Positions 44,054 to 51,566 of a DNA stretch of 64,000 bases are shown piece by piece. The stretch is taken from the NCBI GenBank assembly GCA_963702575.1, contig CAVPCU010000005.1:310001-374000 (forward strand), written 5' to 3'. This stretch comes from VRUE01 sp963702575 (lineage in GTDB: Bacteria > Actinomycetota > Thermoleophilia > Solirubrobacterales > 70-9). How positions within the stretch are numbered: position 1 is the stretch's first letter; each line of letters starts with the position of its first letter. The notes beneath the pieces were generated by a model, which made no database searches, was not told the origin of the DNA, and saw nothing but the letters and a program-made list of their open reading frames with translations. The position numbers and the translations under genes are program-made.

Positions 44054-44548
44054 AGGCCGGGATCTCGCGCAGGTCCTCGCGCGCAAGGCGGAGGGAGACG
44101 CGAAGGCCATGCGCAGGCTGGCGTCCGGCCCGAAATAGACGACGAGGCAGTCGGCTTTAATGCCCAGCAGGCGATCGAGAAGTGGCTCAAGGCTGTGATG
44201 GCCTTCAACGGGCTTGAAGAGGTCCGCATCCACGACCTCGGTCGTCTGCTGGAGCTCCTCCGAGATGCCGGTGTCGAGTTGCCGCCGGACGCCGACTATG
44301 TCGATGAGCTGACGATGGACGCCGTTCCGATGCGATACGACGAGTTGCTCGATGCCGAGCCGTTGGAGCGCGATGCAGCGGTCGCGCTGGTCGGGGAGGT
44401 GGGCGAGAGTGGGCAGCCACCCAACTCCGCTGAAACTTGGTCCCGAAATTGGTCCCCGACTCCACCGAACTCAGCCGAAATCCTTGGACGTGATTCGCTC
44501 TATCGGGCCAGATTCGGCTCCATAGACGGCTTCCGGCGCGACTCATAA
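44040..44548 (+). pseudogene. HEPN domain protein (HepT-like), frameshifted
   Basis: The first phase reads RDLAQVLARKAEGDAKAMRRLASGPK and hits a stop near 44138. The next phase continues with DDEAVGFNAQQAIEKWLKAVMAFNG, HDLGRLLELLRDAGVELPP and MRYDELLDAEPLERDAAVAL, a typical PF05168 HEPN domain. One missing base (CCCGAAATA instead of CCCGGAAATA) near 44133 explains the break. The RX4-6H RNase motif of active HepT toxins is not evident (only RIH). The C-terminal ~35 residues run through repeats near the island end. A TTG at 44040 is the likely start. Confidence 0.7.
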
Positions 44549-44582
44549 TCCGTCGGTCGAAGGTTCGAGTCCTTTCCGCCCA
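44540..44582 (+). repeat. Right attachment site (tRNA 3'-half remnant)
   Basis: Contains the 20-base direct repeat of the tRNA anticodon-to-variable region, then AAGGTTCGAGTCCTTTCCGCCCA. The T-stem differs from the intact tRNA (GCTGG/CCAGC becomes GAAGG/CCTTT) but still pairs. No 5' half, D-arm or acceptor strand is present, so it is not a tRNA gene. Confidence 0.75.
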
Positions 44583-44706
44583 TCGAGAAGCGTCTCCTGA
44601 ATGCCCCTGTCTGTAGCCCCGAGGCGCGAGAATTCGGAGATGGGGAGCATCCGCATCTGGTGTCGAGACGGCGTTCGCGCCTCCTCGCAGGTGAAGGCGC
44701 GAATGA

Positions 44707-45444
44707 GTGCTGGGGTCAGGTGATCTGTTGGACACCCTAATCCTTCTCCTCAGCGTGACCAGTGGTCGCCAGGCGCGTGCCCTGATAAGGGAGGTTGTCT
44801 CCGATCCAGAGAGCTGGGTAGCCTGGGACGAAGGCCGGCTGTCAAGGCCAAGGTATCTTCAGGTAGTTGGTATGTACGAGGTAATCGGCAACTGGGATCT
44901 CGCGGTCTTCATACGGACGAGGACCAATTCCCCAGGGATATTGATCAGCCAGCTGCGGAGAGAGATTCTGAAGAAGGCAAATCTTCTCTCATTCCCTCCG
45001 GTGCACGAAAGAGGGGGTCAGTTCGGACGCTTTCAGGCGATCACCGTGAATCGGGAACAATCGTCACTGGATTCGGGGGACTCTTCACCGGTCTCCCGAG
45101 TTGAGTTTGATAACCCGCGCGAATATGAAAGACGAGGGAACACCCGCACCTTTATTGTCGTGGATGCGTCTCCAAACGAAGAGCATGATGTGATAAGGCC
45201 GGAGACTCTACTTGCCAGAATGCACCGCGTCGTATCGGGGTGCTCGGTGGAGACGGCGGTTGAGTGCGTATACGTTGGCTATAATCAATTCGTCGTAGAG
45301 CTCATGAGCGTCAAGCCCGGCGCCACTGATATCGCCAAATTCAACCGCCTTATCGAGCCAAGCTTGGCGGAGCATGCAGTTCTGAAGTACACCCTTTTGT
45401 GCTACGAGTACGATGAGGTCTCTTGCGGCTGGGAAACCACGTAG
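44707..45444 (+). CDS. Protein of unknown function
   Basis: 245 residues from GTG 44707 (TTG 44728 is an alternative). Clearly lower GC than the core genome. The first 75 residues (LLDTLILLLSVTSGRQARALI, RYLQVVGMYEVIGNWDLAVFIRT) faintly recall an Lrp/AsnC-type ligand-binding fold. The rest has mixed alpha/beta content (RTFIVVDASPNEEH, VECVYVGYNQFVVELMSV). No motif recognised with confidence. It lies outside the tRNA island and is convergent with the diiron-protein gene, 47 bases apart. Confidence 0.6.
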   Translation: MLGSGDLLDTLILLLSVTSGRQARALIREVVSDPESWVAWDEGRLSRPRYLQVVGMYEVIGNWDLAVFIRTRTNSPGILISQLRREILKKANLLSFPPVHERGGQFGRFQAITVNREQSSLDSGDSSPVSRVEFDNPREYERRGNTRTFIVVDASPNEEHDVIRPETLLARMHRVVSGCSVETAVECVYVGYNQFVVELMSVKPGATDIAKFNRLIEPSLAEHAVLKYTLLCYEYDEVSCGWETT

Positions 45445-45491
45445 GTGCCGGCTTGAGGTTCCCTTGGGTGCGTGGGGAGCAGGCATGGGAT

Positions 45492-46169
45492 TCATAGATC
45501 GAATTCATCTAGAAGCTCGTCGAAGTACATCTCGATCAAACGAACGAAGCGATCCACATACCGCTGTGCCTGCTCGAAGGTGTTGTCGCGGTCGATCAGG
45601 GTAGTCAATGCCCGAGTCAGCCCATCCTCGTGGCCCAACTCCTGATCCAGTTCGAGATGACGTCTGGCCTGTGACACGGACTCCGCCCCGGAAGTTGCGG
45701 CGGCCGTGTCGGTGATTTGAGGGTTGTATCGAGCCGAGTACCACTCGACGAGCCAGTCCCAGATCAGCGCTGGCAGCATTCCATCCTTCTCTACCGATTT
45801 CCAGAGGAAGGCCATGAGGAGGTCGGTGGCGAAGAGCGGCTCCGCCTCAGCCAGCTCCTGCTCGCTCAAGCCCATCGTGCGAAGGTCTTGTTCAAACATG
45901 CGATCGTGGCCATACTCTTCGTGGAGGTAGGCCAAGAGGTACTCCGCCATCGGATCGTCTTTGATCGTTTTCGCCAATGCGTAGCTATCGACTACGTTGT
46001 TCATCCGGATTCGTATGGCGGTCTCTAGGATATGTCGTCGATAAAGCGCCTCATGGGTTTTGGTCCCGCCGTGGAATGCTTTTAGAAATGGGTTGGACTC
46101 CAAGATCTGGTCGAACTGCCTAGTGGCTTGGTCTCCGAGCCTTGCCAACGCTTCATTTGCGGGCTGCAT
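45492..46169 (-). CDS. Heme-oxygenase-like diiron protein (iron-containing redox enzyme family)
   Basis: 225 residues, all helical, start ATG at 46169. Candidate metal ligands of the HDO fold are in LHEEYGHDRMFEQDL (Glu and His), RRHLELDQELGHEDG (His, Asp, His) and an upstream Glu in RRHILETAIRIRMNN. Related enzymes (UndA, BesC, SznF) oxidise small molecules with O2; others are TenA/PqqC-like. The substrate is unknown. The gene is AT-richer than its surroundings and looks acquired. Confidence 0.65.
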   Translation of the reverse strand: MQPANEALARLGDQATRQFDQILESNPFLKAFHGGTKTHEALYRRHILETAIRIRMNNVVDSYALAKTIKDDPMAEYLLAYLHEEYGHDRMFEQDLRTMGLSEQELAEAEPLFATDLLMAFLWKSVEKDGMLPALIWDWLVEWYSARYNPQITDTAAATSGAESVSQARRHLELDQELGHEDGLTRALTTLIDRDNTFEQAQRYVDRFVRLIEMYFDELLDEFDL

Positions 46170-46483
46170 GCCAACCTCCTTTCATTGTTCTACTCCGACG
46201 GCACAGCGGATCGAAAGCCTAGCCCAGCAACACGTCGCCCTGGACATCCTGCCAATTCAGGTCACCAACGTCCCCGGGCGCGGAGCCGCTACGGCGGACT
46301 TGCGCACATATGCTCGTCGTGGGGAGCGGAGAAGGCGCCGCCGTAGCGGCTGAACCAGGAGAGTTTCGAGGCGCTCGCGGTGCGTGCGGCGAGGGCCCCG
46401 GTCGTTGTACCCGACCCGGCGCTCGACCGGGCCGACTCGATGTAGGCGCCTCCCCCACCGGGCCGAGGCCCTACCGTTTGGGC
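46170..46483. other. Intergenic region with possible gene relic
   Basis: 314 bases with no intact gene. One plus-strand phase (about 46305-46442) reads HICSSWGAEKAPP, a stop, then QESFEALAVRAARAPVVVPD and ends at a TAG. It looks like the tail of a former coding sequence, but no family could be named. Otherwise nothing is supported. Confidence 0.35.
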
Positions 46484-46813
46484 ATGCCCGATGTGCCCGA
46501 GCCAGACGAGTTCGAGTCGCTGGTGGCTGACGCGATCGATGCGCTCCCCGACGAATTCCAGGAGGTGCTGGCGAAGGTGGCGGTCGTCGTCTCCGATCGC
46601 GGTGCGGAGGCGCACGCCTACGGCCAGTACTACGGCGACGGGGTCGCCCGCGAACGCTACGAGGACCGGATCGTGATCTACCGCGACACGCTGGAACGCG
46701 ACTTCGGCCACGACCGCGCCCTGCTCGCCCGGCAGGTCGAGCGGACCCTGCGCCACGAGCTCGCCCATCACCTCGGTTGGGACGAGCGGGGCGTGGGGGG
46801 CCTCGGCCTCTGA
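46484..46813 (+). CDS. Zinicin-like metallopeptidase family protein (DUF1025)
   Basis: 109 residues from ATG 46484. It has the family layout: FESLVADAIDALPDEFQEVLAKVAVVV, GQYYGD, RIVIYRDTLERDF, and the zinc-binding RHELAHHLGWDERGV (HExxH with a third ligand downstream). Small cytoplasmic putative peptidases of this family are common in actinobacteria; substrate unknown. Confidence 0.85.
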   Translation: MPDVPEPDEFESLVADAIDALPDEFQEVLAKVAVVVSDRGAEAHAYGQYYGDGVARERYEDRIVIYRDTLERDFGHDRALLARQVERTLRHELAHHLGWDERGVGGLGL

Positions 46814-46842
46814 TCTGAGGGAAGTCTCGGCGCGGGCAGACC

Positions 46843-47514
46843 TCAGACGCGCTGCTCGCGCACCTCGGCGAGCGCCACCCGGCCGCCGACCTCGACCAGC
46901 CCGCCGCCCACCGGCCGGGCGCGGATCACCGAGCTGTGGCCTTGGTGGACGACGATCGGCCGCCCGAGCCGGGCGCAGAGCGCGAGGCCGGCGGACCCGG
47001 TCGCCTCGTCCTCGGCGATGCCGGCCAGGGGAACGAAGGAGCGGGCGCGGATCGTGCCGGCGCCCTCGTCGATCCAGGCCCAGGCGTAGACGTTGCCTGC
47101 GCCCGGCGCCCCGGCGAGCGCCCTGACCTCGGCCGGCGTCCCGAGCTGCGGATACTCGAAGGGCGGCGCCCACTCCGGGCGGGCGGCGACGAAGGCCTCC
47201 TCGCCCTCGAAGCGCACCGCGATCTCGCCCGCCGGGACCCGCAGCGCCCCGACTGGGTCCCCCAGATGCGCCAGCAGCCAGGCCACCCCCACGGTCGGGT
47301 GGCCGGCGAAGGGCAGCTCGACAGCGGGCGTGTGGATGCGGATCCGGCCGTTCGCCCGGTCCTCGACGAAGACCGTCTCGCTGAAGCCCAGCTCGGCGGC
47401 GATGCCCTGCCGCCGCGGCTCCGGGATTCCCGCCCCGTCGAGGAAGACTCCGAGCGGGTTGCCCCACTCGCCGTCCTCGTTGACGAAGACGCGCAGGACG
47501 TGCAGCTCGGCCAC
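46843..47514 (-). CDS. PhzF family isomerase/epimerase-like protein
   Basis: 223 residues, start ATG at 47514. PhzF fold: the opening LHVLRVFVNEDGEWGNPLGVFLDG, GFSETVFVED, VELPFAGHPTVGVAWLL, and the second-domain ATGSAGLALCARLG. It is shorter than typical (~280), with a compact second domain. The usual catalytic Glu of PhzF, in the GNP-x-AV-region, is not evident here (Leu follows), so activity is uncertain. Divergent from the lipoprotein gene. Confidence 0.85.
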   Translation of the reverse strand: MAELHVLRVFVNEDGEWGNPLGVFLDGAGIPEPRRQGIAAELGFSETVFVEDRANGRIRIHTPAVELPFAGHPTVGVAWLLAHLGDPVGALRVPAGEIAVRFEGEEAFVAARPEWAPPFEYPQLGTPAEVRALAGAPGAGNVYAWAWIDEGAGTIRARSFVPLAGIAEDEATGSAGLALCARLGRPIVVHQGHSSVIRARPVGGGLVEVGGRVALAEVREQRV

Positions 47515-47559
47515 CTGTCGATCTTAGGACCTGTCCTGGGCTGGCCAGCGACCTCCGCG

Positions 47560-47586
47560 GATGCGAAGATCGCCCTGCTTCGCATC
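47560..47586. promoter_or_regulatory. Perfect inverted repeat between divergent genes
   Basis: GATGCGAAG and CTTCGCATC separated by 9 bases, midway between the phzF-like start (47514) and the lipoprotein start (47611). Its position in a divergent promoter region suggests an operator. A 5' leader hairpin is the alternative. Confidence 0.5.
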
Positions 47587-47610
47587 TGACGACCGACGGA
47601 AGGAGTGGAC

Positions 47611-48021
47611 GTGTCTCGAGGAGTGCTGAAGGGCAAGTGGGCGCCGCTGCTGGCGATGCTGGCGATCGGCTTGGCCGGCGTCGGCTGGGCGGGCTGCGGC
47701 GGAAGCAGCAACAGCGACACCGAAAAGAGCGTGAGCGAAGCGGTCGAAAAGGGACTCAACGAAGCGAAGCAGGGGCTACAGAAGGGCAAGGAGGAACTGA
47801 ACAAGGGGCTGAAGGAAGCCGAACAGTCGACCAGGGAAGGCGTTCAGCAGGGTCAGCAGCAGGCCCAGAACGGCGCCCAGCAGGGTTCGCAGCAGGCCCA
47901 GGAAGCGATCAAGCAGGCCAAGCAGCAGGCTCAGCAGGGAATCGAAAAGGGCAAGGAAGAGGCCCAGCGGGGGATCGAAGAAGCCGAAAAGTACCAGCGG
48001 GAATACGGCAACGGAAACTAG
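47611..48021 (+). CDS. Lipoprotein with amphipathic helical repeats
   Basis: 136 residues. GTG 47611 is chosen because AAGGAG lies five bases upstream; GTG 47605 is less likely. The signal ends in a lipobox-like GVGWAGC. The mature part is a long helix of 11-residue-type repeats rich in Gln, Lys, Glu and Gly (KGKEELNKGLKEAEQ, QGQQQAQNGAQQGSQQAQEA, KGKEEAQRGIEEAEK), resembling LEA or apolipoprotein helices. Glutamates are almost all GAA. It may associate with membrane or cell wall. The 3' end overlaps the convergent GGDEF gene by four bases. Confidence 0.7.
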   Translation: MSRGVLKGKWAPLLAMLAIGLAGVGWAGCGGSSNSDTEKSVSEAVEKGLNEAKQGLQKGKEELNKGLKEAEQSTREGVQQGQQQAQNGAQQGSQQAQEAIKQAKQQAQQGIEKGKEEAQRGIEEAEKYQREYGNGN

Positions 48022-49298
48022 GCGAGCGCGGCGAGGGGCGCGGCCTCTTCGGCCAGGTCCCTCGCCAGCGCCTCGACGACGCGCGGGTCGAACTGGGTGC
48101 CGGAGCAGCGGCCCAGCTCGGCCAGCGCTTCGTCGGGGCTCATCCCGGCCCTGTAGGGGCGCGCGACGGTCATCGCCGAGAAGGCGACGGCCACGGCGAT
48201 GATCCGCGAGCCGAGCGGGATCGCCTCGTCCGCCAGCCCGTCCGGGTAGCCGCTGCCGTCGTAGCGCTCGGCGCTCGAGCGCACGAGCCGCGCGACCGGC
48301 GCCAGCCCCGGCGCCGCGGCGATGATCCGCTCGCCCTCGACGGTGTGGCTGCGCAGCGCCGCGGTCTCGATTTCGTCGAGCGGCGCCTCCTTGTCGAGCA
48401 CGGTCTCCGGCACCGCCAGTAGGCCGACGTCCTGCAGCTCTGACGCCAGGGCGATGTCGTCGATCTCCTCGATGCCGACGCCGAGCCGGCGAGCGAGCGA
48501 GATCGCCCGGTAGGTGACCCCACGCAGGTGGTCGCGCAGGTCGGGTTGGCGGGCGCTCAGCGCCGCCATCAGCACCGCGTGCGCCTGTCGCCGCGCCGAG
48601 CGGTGCTGGCGCTGGCGGTGGGCCGCCAGCCGCTGACCGGCGACCTGGAAGGCGCTCTCCCGATCGGTCGTCTCGTCGGGGATCGTCACCTCGCCGAAGG
48701 AGTGGCCCACCATCGGGTCGGCTTCCTGTTCGCGCAGCGCGGCGGTCGCTCCGAGGACGACCTCGCCGGCGTGGCTCGCGCCGCAGGGCACCAGCGCCGC
48801 CAGGCGCGAGGTGTCGATCCGGTAGACGGTCCCGCCGAGCGGGGCGACGGCGACGACCAGGTTGTGGGCGGCTCGGCGCAGCAGCTCGTCCCCCGCCGCC
48901 GAGCCGAAGCGGTCGCTGTAGGTGCGCAGGCCGTCGAGCTCGACCAGGACGAGGGCGCGCCGGTCGCCGGAGACGGCGAGGACCGCGTCGAGGTCGGAGT
49001 CCAGCTTGCGCCGGTTCTCGAGTCCGGTGAGCGCATCGCTCAGGCTCGCCCGCTCGTGCCAGCGCAGCGCGCCGGACTGGTGGCGAACCGTATCGATCAT
49101 CCGCACGAAGATGGCGACGATCAGCACCAGCGTCAGCCAGAAGACCAGCTCGGTCACCCGGCGGTTGAGGTGGTCGTAGATCAGGAGGGCGACGCCGACC
49201 ACGGCGAAGGCCGTGGGCCCCACCGCCGATCTCCAGCGCAGACGTCGCACCAGCCTTTCATCGGCCGCGAAGAGGCTTCGCACAAGCCTCCCGGACAT
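48018..49298 (-). CDS. Membrane protein with degenerate GGDEF and HD-GYP domains
   Basis: 426 residues, start ATG at 49298. Two N-terminal helices (FAVVGVALLIYDHL, FWLTLVLIVAIFVRM) are followed by a GGDEF-like domain (LSDALTGLENRRKLDSDLDAV) in which the GGDEF signature itself reads YRIDTSRL. The C-terminal domain resembles HD-GYP (YDGSGYPDGL, PLGSRIIAVAVAFSAMT), but the HD pair is replaced by QD (SELQDVGLLAVP). Neither domain should be catalytic. A role as c-di-GMP sensor or scaffold is plausible, since an active-type cyclase lies at 3937. Confidence 0.8.
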   Translation of the reverse strand: MSGRLVRSLFAADERLVRRLRWRSAVGPTAFAVVGVALLIYDHLNRRVTELVFWLTLVLIVAIFVRMIDTVRHQSGALRWHERASLSDALTGLENRRKLDSDLDAVLAVSGDRRALVLVELDGLRTYSDRFGSAAGDELLRRAAHNLVVAVAPLGGTVYRIDTSRLAALVPCGASHAGEVVLGATAALREQEADPMVGHSFGEVTIPDETTDRESAFQVAGQRLAAHRQRQHRSARRQAHAVLMAALSARQPDLRDHLRGVTYRAISLARRLGVGIEEIDDIALASELQDVGLLAVPETVLDKEAPLDEIETAALRSHTVEGERIIAAAPGLAPVARLVRSSAERYDGSGYPDGLADEAIPLGSRIIAVAVAFSAMTVARPYRAGMSPDEALAELGRCSGTQFDPRVVEALARDLAEEAAPLAALA

Positions 49299-49307
49299 TT
49301 GGACGAA

Positions 49308-50081
49308 TCAACGAACGACGCAGTCGCTGACCACGGTGGCGCTGAGCCGCTGGCCGTTGGCGAAGAGGAAGCTGCCGCGGGCGAAGGAGAAGAGCGCTCC
49401 GGGAAATCCGCTCGGAGCGGCGCAGCTCGCGCTGAGGAAGCTGAGCCGTTCGCCGCCGACGCGGTAGCGGCGACCGATGGAGAGCGAGATGTCGGTGACG
49501 TAGCCGAGATTGGAGGCGATCTTCGGGATCGTCGCCGAGACGATCGTGCCGAACTTGCCGTGCGGGTTGTGGGAGATGTGGAAGACGAGCACGACCGTCG
49601 CCGTGATCGGCTTGCTCGCGGCGACGTGGACGAGGATCGCCGGTCGGCCGCCGACGCTGCTGTTGAACGCCAGCACCTGGCCTTCGACCGGAAGCAGCGG
49701 CTGGTTGGGGAAGTCGACCTTGGCGCCGAAGCGGCCCCGGCCGACGAGGGCGCTGCGGCAGCGTTCCAGCGCGGTCGCCGAGGAGGTCGACTCGAGCTCG
49801 CCGGCGGCGCAGCGCGGCAGCCCGCGGGTGGTGATCGTCCCGTAGCGGTTGAGCGCGATCGAGATCCGCCGCAGCTGCGGCGGGCGGCTGCCGTCGGTGG
49901 TCGCGACCGAGCCTTCGAGGCCGACCCGCACCGGCGCCGCCCGGTCGCGCGGCAGCGCGTGGGGGGCGAAGCTGGCGTCGAAGCCGATCCGCAGGTTGCC
50001 CTGCTGGACCGGCTGGGCGGCGGCAAGCGACGCGCAGAGCAGGCCTGCCGCAACCATCGCTATCGGCGCGAGCCGCTTCAT
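49308..50081 (-). CDS. Exported protein of unknown function
   Basis: 257 residues, start ATG at 50081. Signal peptide ends near residue 22 (LLCASLAAAQP). The mature protein is beta-rich with two Cys pairs (LPRCAAGELES...ERCRSALVG and SASCAAPSG...SDCVVR), a layout seen in several Solirubrobacterales secreted proteins with ALNRYGTITTRGLPRC-like segments. No catalytic motif. It lies 9 bases upstream of the GGDEF/HD-GYP gene on the same strand. Confidence 0.72.
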   Translation of the reverse strand: MKRLAPIAMVAAGLLCASLAAAQPVQQGNLRIGFDASFAPHALPRDRAAPVRVGLEGSVATTDGSRPPQLRRISIALNRYGTITTRGLPRCAAGELESTSSATALERCRSALVGRGRFGAKVDFPNQPLLPVEGQVLAFNSSVGGRPAILVHVAASKPITATVVLVFHISHNPHGKFGTIVSATIPKIASNLGYVTDISLSIGRRYRVGGERLSFLSASCAAPSGFPGALFSFARGSFLFANGQRLSATVVSDCVVR

Positions 50082-50183
50082 CCTCCTGCGAGTGTAGTTC
50101 GCGCGGCTGCCTCGCCAGCATGCCGGGTCGGTGGTTTCCCACATGCGGGGACCCGTGCGCTCAAGCGGCCCCGCCGGCTGTCG

Positions 50184-51557
50184 ATGCGGTGTCCGAGCAT
50201 GTTCAAGCACGTCGAACCGACTCCGCTGCGGGATCTGGAGCGCACGCCGCAGGAAAGGCGCCGCCTCTACGTCACCCTGCGGTGGAAGCTCGTCCTCGTC
50301 ATCGCCATCGCCCTTTCCTGGGCGGGGTTCTCCTTCGCCTTGGCGCTTCCCTGGATCGAAGCGCTCGGCGAATCGATCACGCTGCCGCTCGCGGTCGCGG
50401 TGATCGTCGGGATCGCGATCCTGCCCGGCTACCTCAACGCCAACCTCGTCGCCTCGCTTTTGATCGACCGCCCGCCGCCGTTGCGCTTCGACCTCGACTT
50501 TCCCGACGTCACCGTCGTGATCGCCTGTTTCAACGAGGAGGAGACGGTCGAGGAGACGATCGACTACATCGCCAAGCAGGAGTACCCGGGAGCGCTGCGG
50601 GTCCTCGTCGCCGACGACGGCTCGAGCGATTCCACCCTCGAGGTCGCCCTGCGGCGCGCTGCAGGGGATCCGCGGGTCTCCGTGCTCGAGCTGCCGCACG
50701 CCGGCAAGGCCCGCACCCTGACCGCGGCGCTGAAGCAGGTCGAGACGCCGTTGGTGGCGACGGTCGACGCCGACACGCTGCTGATGCCGACCTCGCTCGA
50801 ACGGATCGTCGCCCGCCTGATGATCTCCCCGCCCGACACCGTTGCCGTCGCCGGCGCGGTTTTCGTCCGCAACTCGCGCCGCAACTTCGTCACCCGCGCC
50901 CAGGAGTGGGACTACTTCCTCGGCATCGCCTCGGTCAAGCGCCAACAGGGGCTATTCCAGGGCACGATGGTCGCCCAGGGCGCGTTCAGCGTCTACCGCA
51001 GCGGCGCGCTGCGCCGCGTCGGCGGCTGGCCCGACCGGATCGGCGAGGACATCGTCCTCACCTGGGCGATGATGCGCCAGGGAGGGAGGGTCGGGTACGA
51101 GCGCACCGCGATCGCCTTTACCGGCGCGCCTGACAGCCCAGGCGGGTTCTCGCGCCAGCGGCGGCGCTGGGCGCGCGGGATGATCGAGGGCCTGCGCGAG
51201 CACGGCGCCGCGCTGCTCGCCGGCGGCCGCTCGAATGCCCACGCGGTGCTGGTCAACTTCGTCTTCCCCTACATCGACCTCGTCTACTCGATCGCCTTCC
51301 CGATCGGCATCGTCCTCGCCCTCTTCGGCAACTTCGCCATCGTCGGCCCGATGACGCTCGCCGTCCTGCCGCTCAACCTGGCCCTCTCGGGGATCATGTT
51401 CCACCTCAGCCGGCAGTCGTTCGAGGAGGTCGGGCTGAAGGTGCGCCGCAACCGCCTCGGCTTCCTCGGCTACCTGCTCACCTATCAGCTCTTCATGTCG
51501 CCGCTCTCCGTCGCCGGCTACGCCCAGGAGCTGTTCGGCACGCGCCGCCGCTGGTAG
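50184..51557 (+). CDS. Processive family 2 glycosyltransferase (membrane)
   Basis: 457 residues from ATG 50184 (ATG 50199 gives 452). Two N-terminal helices are followed by the GT-A domain with VTVVIACFNEEETVEETI, the D-motifs LVADDGSSDST and VATVDADT, GED as catalytic base (RIGEDIVLTWA), and the processivity motif RQRRRWARG. C-terminal helices follow. This is the bacterial cellulose/hyaluronan/poly-GlcNAc synthase-like pattern, without a PilZ domain. It likely makes or exports a surface polysaccharide; sugar unknown. Confidence 0.88.
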   Translation: MRCPSMFKHVEPTPLRDLERTPQERRRLYVTLRWKLVLVIAIALSWAGFSFALALPWIEALGESITLPLAVAVIVGIAILPGYLNANLVASLLIDRPPPLRFDLDFPDVTVVIACFNEEETVEETIDYIAKQEYPGALRVLVADDGSSDSTLEVALRRAAGDPRVSVLELPHAGKARTLTAALKQVETPLVATVDADTLLMPTSLERIVARLMISPPDTVAVAGAVFVRNSRRNFVTRAQEWDYFLGIASVKRQQGLFQGTMVAQGAFSVYRSGALRRVGGWPDRIGEDIVLTWAMMRQGGRVGYERTAIAFTGAPDSPGGFSRQRRRWARGMIEGLREHGAALLAGGRSNAHAVLVNFVFPYIDLVYSIAFPIGIVLALFGNFAIVGPMTLAVLPLNLALSGIMFHLSRQSFEEVGLKVRRNRLGFLGYLLTYQLFMSPLSVAGYAQELFGTRRRW

Positions 51558-51566
51558 ACCCCTCGT

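Larger units (their letters stand above)
42057..44582. mobile_element. Small integrated genomic island at tRNA(CAT)
   Basis: The island is bounded on the left by the intact tRNA 3' half and on the right by a repeat of it (20 identical bases, GACTCATAATCCGTCGGTCG, at 42057 and 44540, then matching T-loop and CCGCCC). The interval of about 2.5 kb has lower GC than the flanks and carries toxin-antitoxin and defence-like genes. No integrase remains, so it is either a remnant or depends on a recombinase elsewhere. Three copies of a 20-base motif lie near the right end. Confidence 0.75.

Noticed and set aside
44540..44582. Second tRNA gene with CAT anticodon
   Set aside because: Only the anticodon-to-3' half is present; there is no acceptor 5' strand or D-arm. 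Treated as attachment-site remnant.
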